Assembly (NCBI GenBank): GCA_025362765.1
Contig: JANYFI010000071.1
Coordinates: 1-5,659 of the forward strand
From: Ferruginibacter sp.
GTDB taxonomy: Bacteria > Bacteroidota > Bacteroidia > Chitinophagales > Chitinophagaceae
Direction of reading: 5' to 3'
Length of the DNA stretch: 5,659 nucleotides
Numbering within the stretch: the stretch's first letter is position 1; every line of letters begins with the position of its first letter. The notes beneath the pieces were generated by a model. The model saw nothing but the letters and a program-made list of their open reading frames with translations. It was not told the DNA's origin and ran no database searches. Shown piece after piece: positions 1-5,349 of this stretch. A program made the translations under genes and the position numbers.

Positions 1-3
1 CCG

Positions 4-31
4 GCCCCCATCCGCCGCGGCGGATGGGGGC
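4..31. repeat. GC-rich 28-nt perfect palindrome
   Basis: Positions 4-17 are the exact reverse complement of 18-31, so the 28 bases form a perfect palindrome with no spacer. It is almost all G and C, while the surrounding genes are AT-rich. It lies 35 bp beyond the stop codon of the DUF3108 gene. It could fold into a stable hairpin in RNA of either strand. However, neither side has a U tract directly after the stem within the window, so it is not a classical intrinsic terminator. Alternatives are a dispersed extragenic palindrome, a factor-independent 3' end structure or, since it sits at the window edge, a fold-back assembly artefact. The palindrome is seen directly; its role is unknown. Confidence 0.8.
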
Positions 32-66
32 ACGCCGTGGTAATTTATTTTATTTTGTTGTCACAA

Positions 67-873
67 TCAAAGTCCACGTACACTTATTAGAGAACTGAGC
101 GGATAACGTAGATTTTTATACCCATACATATCCACTTTAATATTGCCCACACTTACCGGGCTTTCCACCCTTAACAGCAAATGATTGGGGTCGTCGCTTA
201 CCCAGGCAGTCATTTTTTCACCGCCTTCAAAGATGGTTCCTTTCACCAGCAAGGGTTTAAATTTTATGGCTTTAAATTTTCCATACTGGGTTTTCACGGT
301 TTCCTTTCCCATATAGCGCAGGTATAAATGATATACTTCGTCATCCAAAAACATATCAAAAGGTATTTTATCGCCCGGCTTATATTTATCGAAATTGATG
401 TTGCGGGCGTAATAAATTGAACTAATTACGTCCTGTATACACTTGCTGGTTTTAAACACGCCATTGTTACTGATGGCCGTTCCTGTGCCCTGGTTAAAGG
501 TTACATTATTGTAAATCTTGTGACCACCTTCGTCCACATTGCGGATAAATTTTATAGGCAGCATGGTAGCAGTATCTATGTAAGTTTCGTAGCGGTCTCT
601 TACTTTAAAGAAGTTATCAAAAAAAGGATAATTTTTTCCTTCTCCTACGCAATGGTAAGTGGTTTTACCATTGAACTTTTCCAGCGTTGTTACAAAGGTA
701 GCTTCGCCGGCACCTACATACATGCCAAGTGTATTGTAAAATACTTTCATCGTCACCATTTCACCTGCTACGAATGCGGTATTTTTTATCCCGCAAAAAT
801 CATCCTTTATATCGCTTTGCGCTAAAGCAAAAAATCCTGTTATACAAAACAACCCTATTAAAATTCCTTTCAT
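67..873 (-). CDS. Secreted DUF3108 domain protein
   Basis: A 268-residue protein of unknown molecular function, recognised as DUF3108 (PF11306) by overall pattern. Residues 1-19 form a signal peptide: Lys2, then a hydrophobic core, then an ALA-Gln cleavage site near residue 19. The product is therefore probably periplasmic or otherwise exported. The rest looks like an all-beta fold, with many alternating hydrophobic strands and aromatic-rich segments. These include an FFKVRDRYETYID stretch around 88-100 and a TAWVSDDPNHLLLRVE stretch around 222-237 that are typical of the family. Cys27, Cys75 and Cys145 could form a disulfide in the periplasm. The ATG start overlaps the stop of the upstream membrane-protein gene as ATGA, so the two are probably translationally coupled. 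This suggests a shared envelope role, which is inference. No catalytic residues can be named. Confidence 0.85.
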   Translation of the reverse strand: MKGILIGLFCITGFFALAQSDIKDDFCGIKNTAFVAGEMVTMKVFYNTLGMYVGAGEATFVTTLEKFNGKTTYHCVGEGKNYPFFDNFFKVRDRYETYIDTATMLPIKFIRNVDEGGHKIYNNVTFNQGTGTAISNNGVFKTSKCIQDVISSIYYARNINFDKYKPGDKIPFDMFLDDEVYHLYLRYMGKETVKTQYGKFKAIKFKPLLVKGTIFEGGEKMTAWVSDDPNHLLLRVESPVSVGNIKVDMYGYKNLRYPLSSLISVRGL

Positions 874-1871
874 CTTTCTTTTACAATTTTGATACTTAAA
901 ATTAACAAACTGCCTATCACAGCAGGTATTACCAGGTTAATCATCCATATACCGAATGCCGCAGCGCTAACGCCAATTTGATTGTTGGTATAAAATTGAA
1001 AAATTATCCAACTTGCGCTTATCCTTACGGGCAATTCAATAAACGAAAATGTTGGAGCCACCGCCATCACCAGGTAAAAAACCGTCAGCAACCAAAAACA
1101 CAGGGCGAAAGCGATCTGCACTTCCATTACCTGCAGCAGCAGCACATATTGCAAAACAAATACCAGATACCGAATAAACGATAAAGATAATATCTGTATC
1201 AACTGCATATTGTTAAATTCGTCTAAAACATTGATGTGCTTAACTACTTTATACAATGCAGGTATTTTTTCCATCATCCGCACCAGCCATCCCAAACGAA
1301 CATAAAATAAAAAAATTATTATGGTTAATGCAATGCTGAGCGATGTAATTATCGTTTGCCAAAAAGTTGGTAAAATTGATACGACTTTGGCGTCATTTGC
1401 AGAAAAATATTGCAGAAACAATAACCCGCCACACCCCATCAGCATAGTAACCAATAGCTGACTGATACTGCCAACAATGGTAAGGGAAATTGCTTTAATG
1501 CGATTGGCTGCTTCTACATATAAAATACGTCCGCCATATTCTCCTATACGATTAGGTGTAAGCATGGTTACACTGCAGCCTGATAATACAGACTTGAAAG
1601 CCCTATAAAAAGAAATTGGCTGAAGATGTTGTACCAGCAATCGCCATTTAACTGCTTCTATTGCCCAGTTTACAGTCATTAAAAAAACTACCAGCCACAG
1701 TTTAAAATTTGTGCCACTGTTTTTTATGTGTTGCCATTGAAGGGGTACATCTGGCCGGTTAATTATTTGCCTGTATAAACTCCACAACAAAACAATCAAC
1801 AACACCGGACCTAAAAAATAATTGATTAATATTTTTACTTTTTTATTCAAAAGGGTATTGTTTATTTTCAC
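870..1871 (-). CDS. UPF0104 / LPG-synthase-type integral membrane protein
   Basis: A 333-residue polytopic inner-membrane protein of the LPG_synthase_TM family (PF03706, UPF0104), related to the flippase-like membrane half of MprF. It has no soluble aminoacyl-transferase domain, so lysyl-phosphatidylglycerol synthesis should not be assumed; lipid or glycolipid translocation is the more plausible role. About seven to eight hydrophobic segments are visible, near residues 16-35, 56-74, 128-155, 172-191, 226-250, 255-275 and 305-327. A conserved-looking TPNRIGEYGGR loop at 105-115 fits the proline/arginine/glycine-glutamate signature of the family. The start is GTG at 1871. No in-frame ATG lies between it and the upstream in-frame stop at 1905-1907, and starting later would erode the first membrane segment. 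No Shine-Dalgarno is visible. Its TGA overlaps the DUF3108 ATG by four bases, making a two-gene operon divergent from ruvC. Confidence 0.85.
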   Translation of the reverse strand: MKINNTLLNKKVKILINYFLGPVLLIVLLWSLYRQIINRPDVPLQWQHIKNSGTNFKLWLVVFLMTVNWAIEAVKWRLLVQHLQPISFYRAFKSVLSGCSVTMLTPNRIGEYGGRILYVEAANRIKAISLTIVGSISQLLVTMLMGCGGLLFLQYFSANDAKVVSILPTFWQTIITSLSIALTIIIFLFYVRLGWLVRMMEKIPALYKVVKHINVLDEFNNMQLIQILSLSFIRYLVFVLQYVLLLQVMEVQIAFALCFWLLTVFYLVMAVAPTFSFIELPVRISASWIIFQFYTNNQIGVSAAAFGIWMINLVIPAVIGSLLILSIKIVKER

Positions 1872-1910
1872 CTGTATGTTGCGTAAGCAGGGAGAATGGT
1901 ATGTTTAATT

Positions 1911-1918
1911 TACTTTTG
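1911..1918 (+). promoter_or_regulatory. Candidate -7 element for ruvC
   Basis: TACTTTTG is an exact match to the Bacteroidota -7 consensus TAnnTTTG. Transcription would start near 1925, leaving a leader of about 84 nt before ruvC. No TTG/TTTG -33 element is seen at the usual 18-21 bp upstream, so support is only partial. A second, weaker pairing is TTG at 1879-1881 with TATGTTTA at 1900-1907, spaced 18 bp. No convincing leftward promoter for the membrane-protein operon was found in this spacer. Confidence 0.3.
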
Positions 1919-1995
1919 TTAAGAATCATGTTCTATAACGGCAATTATTTAATACAAGTATAGTTTAAATATTCAGTTCATCCATCAATCAAAAA

Positions 1996-2002
1996 TAAGG
2001 AG
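1996..2002 (+). promoter_or_regulatory. Strong Shine-Dalgarno before ruvC TTG
   Basis: TAAGGAG lies six bases before the TTG at 2009. It decides the start: no in-frame ATG exists between the upstream in-frame TAG at 1961-1963 and this TTG. The next in-frame ATG (codon 18) falls after catalytic Asp12. Such a full motif is uncommon in Bacteroidota, whose ribosomes mostly do not use Shine-Dalgarno pairing. Confidence 0.65.
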
Positions 2003-2008
2003 CAATCG

Positions 2009-2572
2009 TTGCAAAAAAAATCAACTATTATTTTAGGAATCGATCCAGGTACAGTGGTGATGGGTTATGGACTAATACGGATAACCGGTAGCACTATCTC
2101 TTTAATAGACCTCGACATTTTAAAGCCGGGAAAAGTGGATGACCCCTACAAAAAGCTTCAGTTAATTTACAATACTGTAAGCGGGTTAATTATCAAATAC
2201 AAGCCGGAAGTATTTGCCATTGAAGCTCCCTTTTTTGGCAAGAATGTACAGAGTATGTTAAAGCTGGGACGGGCACAGGGCGTAGCCATTGCAGCTGCTA
2301 TGCGGCACGGCCTGGACGTTACAGAGTATTCCCCCAAAAAAATAAAACAATCCATTACAGGCAACGGAAATGCCAGCAAGGAACAGGTACTGAAAATGTT
2401 GCAACGGCTGTTAAATTTTAAGGAAGATCCAAAATACTTTGATGCCTCTGATGCACTCGCCGTGGCAGTTTGCCATTATTTTCAGGAAAATTCGGTATTG
2501 CCCGGCAGCGGACAAAAGGTAAATGGATGGGATGAGTTTTTAAAGAAAAACCCGTCGAGATTAAAAAAATAA
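2009..2572 (+). CDS. ruvC: Holliday junction resolvase RuvC
   Basis: RuvC is the crossover-junction endodeoxyribonuclease that, as a dimer with the RuvAB branch-migration motor, cuts Holliday junctions symmetrically during recombinational repair. At 187 residues it is of usual family length. The RNase H-like active site is complete: Asp12 in ILGIDPGT, Glu72 in FAIEAPFF, and Asp145 and Asp148 in FDASDALAVAVCH. The KNVQSMLKLGRAQG stretch (78-91) and the YSPKKIKQSITGNGNASKEQV stretch (107-127) are also typical. The start is TTG, chosen from the preceding TAAGGAG and because no ATG is available before the first catalytic aspartate. It stands alone on this strand, divergent from the membrane-protein operon. 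It converges on the HIT gene with only four bases between the stop codons, leaving no room for separate terminators. Confidence 0.95.
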   Translation: MQKKSTIILGIDPGTVVMGYGLIRITGSTISLIDLDILKPGKVDDPYKKLQLIYNTVSGLIIKYKPEVFAIEAPFFGKNVQSMLKLGRAQGVAIAAAMRHGLDVTEYSPKKIKQSITGNGNASKEQVLKMLQRLLNFKEDPKYFDASDALAVAVCHYFQENSVLPGSGQKVNGWDEFLKKNPSRLKK

Positions 2573-2576
2573 ATGG

Positions 2577-2966
2577 CTACAGGTTTGCAACAATTTTTTG
2601 TTGAATGGCGGTGAATTCATCAGGCGACAGCTTTAATTTATCGTTGGTAAAATTAAGGTCGTTGGCAGAATTAATGGGCACCAGGTGCATGTGCGCATGT
2701 GGAACTTCCAGCCCCATTACACTTATACCACACCGGTTGCAATCAAACGATTTTTCGATGGCATGCGCAATTGGTTTTGCAAATAACAGCAGCGAACGCA
2801 AATACTCATCTGGCAGGTCGAAAAATTTATCCGTTTCCAGTTTGGTAATTACCAGCACATGACCCTTTACCAAAGGGAAAATATCAAGAAATGCAAAGAA
2901 ATGTTCATCTTCCGCGATCTTGTAACTTGGTATTTCACCTGCAATTATTTTTGAAAATATTGTCAT
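2577..2966 (-). CDS. HIT family protein (nucleotide hydrolase, HinT-like)
   Basis: A 129-residue histidine-triad protein, the usual length for a single-domain HinT/Fhit-like enzyme. The triad is HAHMHLVPI, with His90, His92 and the catalytic His94. The N-terminal IFSKIIAGEIPSYKIAEDE segment and the PLVKGHVLVITK segment (31-42) are characteristic nucleotide-binding parts of the fold. Family members hydrolyse nucleoside phosphoramidates, AMP-lysine-type adducts or dinucleoside polyphosphates; the exact substrate cannot be read here. Cys76 and Cys79 form a CxxC within CNRCG, of unknown meaning. It lies downstream of greA, an arrangement I recall as common in Bacteroidota, but an intrinsic terminator separates the two. 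Expression therefore depends on readthrough or on its own promoter; a weak candidate is TTTG at 3008-3011 with TATTTTTA at 2983-2990, spaced 17 bp. No Shine-Dalgarno is visible. Confidence 0.93.
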   Translation of the reverse strand: MTIFSKIIAGEIPSYKIAEDEHFFAFLDIFPLVKGHVLVITKLETDKFFDLPDEYLRSLLLFAKPIAHAIEKSFDCNRCGISVMGLEVPHAHMHLVPINSANDLNFTNDKLKLSPDEFTAIQQKIVANL

Positions 2967-2990
2967 TGGTTAAAATTTAGAATAAAAATA

Positions 2991-3023
2991 CAAACAAAAA
3001 ACCCACTCAAAAATGGTGGGTTT
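2991..3023 (-). terminator. Intrinsic terminator after greA
   Basis: On the minus strand an 8-bp stem (3016-3023 paired with 2999-3006, arms AAACCCAC/GTGGGTTT) closes a 9-nt loop. It is followed by a U-rich run, TTTTTTGTTTG, read down to 2991. It lies about 20 bp after the greA stop and some 25 bp before the HIT start, and should end or attenuate greA transcription. Confidence 0.8.
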
Positions 3024-3043
3024 AAAATATTGAATGCTGTAGA

Positions 3044-3517
3044 TTAAATGGTAATGTTTTCTACCTTAAATTTTAGCAAGCCAACCGGCACGGTTACTTC
3101 TGCCACATCGCCAATTGCTTTACCCAGCAATCCTTTGCCAATGGGTGAGGTTACAGAAATTTTCCCCTGTTTTAAATCGGCTTCTTTTTCAGAAACTATC
3201 TGGTAGGTAACTTTCTTTTTTGTTCCGAGATTAGTTACCGTTACCTTGGTTAAAATAGATACTTTGCTGGTGTCGATGTTATTTTCGTCCAAAATACGGG
3301 CAGTTGCGATGATGCCTTCCAGGTATTTTATCTTAGCCTCCAGCATTCCCTGTGCTTCTTTGGCCGCGTCATATTCAGCATTTTCTTTCAAGTCACCTTT
3401 TTCGCGTGCTTCGGCAATGGCTTTGCTGGCAGCAGGACGTTCCACACTTTTCATGTGGTGCAGTTCCTCTTTCATTTGTTCGAAGGTTTCTTGTTTTACA
3501 TAGTTCATTTCACTCAT
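3044..3517 (-). CDS. greA: Transcription elongation factor GreA
   Basis: GreA enters the secondary channel of RNA polymerase and stimulates cleavage of the RNA 3' end in backtracked complexes, so stalled polymerases can resume. The 157-residue length is standard. Residues 1-78 form the antiparallel coiled coil. Its tip carries [12 protein letters not shown] (41-52) with the acidic pair Asp42 and Glu45 that coordinates the catalytic magnesium. Residues 85-157 are the FKBP-like C-terminal domain, with the signature [14 protein letters not shown] (124-137). The ATG at 3517 is preferred over the one at 3508 (codon 4) because an AAAGAAG stretch lies just upstream and the N-terminus aligns by eye with typical GreA starts. 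A terminator follows it. A terminator-like hairpin and a good -7 element lie in its 5' leader, which may control its level. Confidence 0.96.
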   Translation of the reverse strand: MSEMNYVKQETFEQMKEELHHMKSVERPAASKAIAEAREKGDLKENAEYDAAKEAQGMLEAKIKYLEGIIATARILDENNIDTSKVSILTKVTVTNLGTKKKVTYQIVSEKEADLKQGKISVTSPIGKGLLGKAIGDVAEVTVPVGLLKFKVENITI

Positions 3518-3540
3518 AACACTTCTTTTATTAGTTATAG

Positions 3541-3580
3541 AAAAAAATACAACGCCCCGGATTGCACCAAGGCGTTGTAT
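3541..3580 (-). terminator. Terminator hairpin between the dehydrogenase gene and greA
   Basis: Minus-strand arms 3571-3580 and 3547-3556 (ATACAACGCC/GGCGTTGTAT) form a perfect 10-bp stem around a 14-nt loop, with six further U residues (seven consecutive T including the stem end). It starts 24 bp after the dehydrogenase stop and is a good intrinsic terminator for that gene. It lies 24 bp upstream of the greA ATG, and also downstream of the promoter predicted at 3588-3616. It would therefore also sit inside the greA leader transcript. Confidence 0.85.
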
Positions 3581-3587
3581 ATAACTA

Positions 3588-3616
3588 CAAATATAAACAA
3601 ATTATCAAATACCCAA
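3588..3616 (-). promoter_or_regulatory. Predicted greA promoter
   Basis: Read leftward, TTG at 3616-3614 is followed after 18 bp by TATATTTG at 3595-3588, an exact match to the Bacteroidota TAnnTTTG -7 element. The -33 part lies inside the last codons of the dehydrogenase gene. Transcription would begin near 3582, essentially at the base of the terminator-like hairpin, about 65 nt before the greA ATG. No alternative match was seen between the hairpin and greA. Confidence 0.5.
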
Positions 3617-4540
3617 CTTTTGCAAAATAACCGTCGCCATTTTGTAAAAAGCTTCATTACTATATCCGGCGATATGAGGCGTTATAATCACATTATTTTG
3701 CGTAGTTAAAAAATCAAGTTGTGATTGCTGTAGCTGTGTAAGGGTTTGTAAGTTTTCATTTTCCAACACATCCAGCGCAGCGCCGGCAATTTGATTATTT
3801 TTAAGCGCTTCAATCAATGCCGCTGTATCAGTTACAGGTCCGCGACAGGCATTAATAAAATACGGCTTTCCTTTTAATGCGGTAAAAAACTCAGTTCCCG
3901 CCATGTATTTTGTTTCATCCGTAAGTGGCACGTGAAAACTTACCACGTCTGCATAACGACAAATTTGTTCCAGGCTTGCTTCTTTAATATAGTCCTTCGC
4001 AAAACCAAATTTGTATTTATCATACGCCAACACAGTTACGTCGAAGGCGCCGAGTAATTTTGCCAACGCACTGCCCGTATTTCCAAAGCCAATGATACCA
4101 ACGGTTTTGCCAGATAACTCTATGCCACGATTGTCATCCCTTATCCACTTTCTTTCTTTTACTTCTTCTGCACTTTTTGATATGTTGTTCATCAAATTCA
4201 ACATCAATCCTGCCACATGTTCTGCCACAGCATTCCGGTTGCCTTCGGGGCTGCTTACGCAGGTAATTCCCCTGCTTGCCGCGTAGTTTACATCAATTAA
4301 TTCCATACCGCTTCCCAACCGGCCAATCCATTTTAGTTTTTCAGCTTTTTGTAAAATAGACTGATCAATTTTTAAACGGGTAGTTACAATGAGGCCCTCT
4401 GCATTTTCAATCAACGCAGTTAATTCATCGTAAGTAATGGCAGGTAAATATAACACCTCGTACCCCTTTTCTAATAGAGTTGCCTCTAAAACAGGGTGCG
4501 TTTTTGCGGTAATAACAACCTTTGATTTGGTATTGCTCAT
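3605..4540 (-). CDS. NAD-dependent D-2-hydroxyacid dehydrogenase (SerA-like, no ACT domain)
   Basis: A 311-residue D-isomer-specific 2-hydroxyacid dehydrogenase. The N-terminal half of the catalytic domain (about 1-105) includes [11 protein letters not shown] (73-83) and [16 protein letters not shown] (96-111). The Rossmann domain carries the dinucleotide motif GFGNTG (151-156), with Asp174 at the end of beta-2, which favours NAD over NADP. The catalytic trio is present: Arg233 in NACRGP, Glu262 in DVLENEN and His289 in ITPHIAG. The usual EP after the catalytic glutamate is EN here. Best guess is D-3-phosphoglycerate dehydrogenase of the short type without ACT regulatory domain, the first step of serine synthesis. 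Glyoxylate/hydroxypyruvate or D-lactate-type substrates cannot be excluded, so no symbol is given. It appears monocistronic: 224 bp separate it from ridA and a strong hairpin terminator follows it. No convincing promoter was found upstream. Confidence 0.9.
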   Translation of the reverse strand: MSNTKSKVVITAKTHPVLEATLLEKGYEVLYLPAITYDELTALIENAEGLIVTTRLKIDQSILQKAEKLKWIGRLGSGMELIDVNYAASRGITCVSSPEGNRNAVAEHVAGLMLNLMNNISKSAEEVKERKWIRDDNRGIELSGKTVGIIGFGNTGSALAKLLGAFDVTVLAYDKYKFGFAKDYIKEASLEQICRYADVVSFHVPLTDETKYMAGTEFFTALKGKPYFINACRGPVTDTAALIEALKNNQIAGAALDVLENENLQTLTQLQQSQLDFLTTQNNVIITPHIAGYSNEAFYKMATVILQKLGI

Positions 4541-4764
4541 GGTTATAAATTCAAAAATTGCAGGACAGCATATGCGATGGAGGTAAATTAAATTCCTCTT
4601 ATTTTATCAAAACCAATCCTTATAACACTTATATCTTCCTGAATACACAGGCCCTTTATTCATCCAATTATAAAAAATGTAAAAGATAACTGGTTTGAAA
4701 GATAATATAATTTACCGGACAAAAATGCACTTACACAAAGCTGCACAAATCTTTATGTACAATA
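4541..4764. other. Gene-free spacer between ridA and the dehydrogenase
   Basis: This 224-bp AT-rich stretch contains no supported gene. It must hold the promoter of the dehydrogenase and the 3' end of the ridA transcript. I found no exact TAnnTTTG match on the minus strand; the nearest is AATTTTTG close to the start codon, without a -33 partner. A weak 5-bp stem at 4725-4746 followed by a short U run could be a poor ridA terminator. Confidence 0.5.
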
Positions 4765-5145
4765 CTATCCGGCAGCAATTACACTTATTTCAACATTGGC
4801 ATTTTTGGGCAATCCTTTTACTGCCAATGTTTCCCGGGCGGGAAAGTCTCCGTCAAAATACTTGGCATAAATCTCATTTACCCGGCTAAACAAATCCATA
4901 TCACTTAAAAAAATAGTGGTTTTAACTATATTGCTAAAATCCATTCCGGCTTCGGCAAGTATAGCTTTTAAATTCTGCAATACCTGGTGTGTTTCTTCAA
5001 TGATATCTGCATTGGCAAGATCGTTTGTACCTGGCTTTATAGCAACCTGGCCTGACACAAATAAAAGATTCCCGGCTTTCACGGCCTGGTTGTATGGTCC
5101 AATAGGTGCAGGAGCATTGTTTGTTTGGATAATTTGCTTGTTCAT
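4765..5145 (-). CDS. ridA: RidA family reactive imine/enamine deaminase
   Basis: A 126-residue member of the Rid (YjgF/YER057c/UK114) family, which forms trimers in the cytoplasm. RidA hydrolyses reactive enamine/imine intermediates such as 2-aminoacrylate released by PLP enzymes like threonine/serine dehydratase, protecting other PLP enzymes. Typical motifs are APAPIGPYNQAV near the N-terminus, LLFVSGQ (about 28-34), the Arg104-containing FPARET, and VEISVIA with Glu120 close to the C-terminus. The Arg and Glu correspond to the substrate-binding residues of true RidA. The ATG at 5145 is preferred over a TTG seven codons upstream (5166). It gives the standard family length and start, and the TTG would overlap the predicted -7 promoter element. 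It is divergent from tsaB and upstream of the dehydrogenase gene without a strong terminator between them. Confidence 0.94.
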   Translation of the reverse strand: MNKQIIQTNNAPAPIGPYNQAVKAGNLLFVSGQVAIKPGTNDLANADIIEETHQVLQNLKAILAEAGMDFSNIVKTTIFLSDMDLFSRVNEIYAKYFDGDFPARETLAVKGLPKNANVEISVIAAG

Positions 5146-5163
5146 GATTTTCTTTAAGAATTG

Positions 5164-5171
5164 CAAATATA
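5164..5171 (-). promoter_or_regulatory. Candidate -7 element of ridA
   Basis: On the minus strand this reads TATATTTG, an exact TAnnTTTG match and the same octamer as before greA. Transcription would start near 5157, about 12 nt before the ridA ATG. No clear TTG is seen at the expected -33 distance; only a T-rich stretch is present. Confidence 0.45.
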
Positions 5172-5257
5172 TCTTTTATCAACCACCTATTTTTGTAAAA
5201 ATTTTCTTGTAAATGCCAATGAAAATAGCGAGAAAACGATATAGAAATTAAATCACG

Positions 5258-5325
5258 GATGAGCGCCAAAATGATGAGAGCGTTTTGGGGTTAGCACAAA
5301 CATTTGTGCTGCGGGCAGCATCATT
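5258..5325. repeat. Cluster of inverted and direct repeats between ridA and tsaB
   Basis: Several short symmetries are packed into 68 bp. AGCACAAA (5293-5300) and TTTGTGCT (5303-5310) are inverted around CA. TGCTG (5307-5311) and CAGCA (5316-5320) are inverted around a CGGG loop, overlapping the first hairpin so that only one can form at a time. CCAAAA (5266-5271) pairs with TTTTGG (5283-5288). AATGATG (5270-5276) pairs with CATCATT (5319-5325). GATGAGCG and GATGAGAGCG (5258-5265 and 5273-5282) form an imperfect direct repeat. The block is richer in GC than its flanks. It could be an operator, a structured tsaB leader, or a small dispersed repeat; the sequence alone does not decide. Confidence 0.55.
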
Positions 5326-5349
5326 CATTATAACATCTAAAATAGTCAA

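Noticed and set aside
978..1184. Open frame antisense to the UPF0104 membrane-protein gene.
   Set aside because: It lies wholly inside a well-supported gene, has no family resemblance and a composition typical of an antisense shadow. The same applies to the antisense frames over DUF3108, ruvC, HIT, greA and the dehydrogenase.
1928..1963. Eleven-codon ATG reading frame in the ruvC leader, in the same frame as ruvC and ended by TAG.
   Set aside because: It has no ribosome-binding signal or recognisable peptide pattern, and is short enough to occur by chance; the in-frame TAG only shows that ruvC cannot start further upstream.
2588..2603. Six-bp stem CAACAA/TTGTTG with a TTTT loop near the ruvC-HIT convergence.
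   Set aside because: It is weak, AT-rich, lies inside the HIT coding region and lacks a U tract on either strand; it may be chance.
4725..4746. Weak stem after ridA (GTGCA with TGCAT, minus strand) followed by TTTT.
   Set aside because: Five base pairs including a G-U, with a 12-nt loop, is too weak to call a terminator.
4695..4889. Rightward 64-codon open frame running from the spacer into ridA.
   Set aside because: Over half is antisense to ridA; there is no ribosome-binding site and no recognisable domain.
4997..5269. Leftward 90-codon frame overlapping the 5' part of ridA and the upstream spacer.
   Set aside because: It is an alternative frame over a confidently identified ridA, and its upstream part is the promoter and repeat region.
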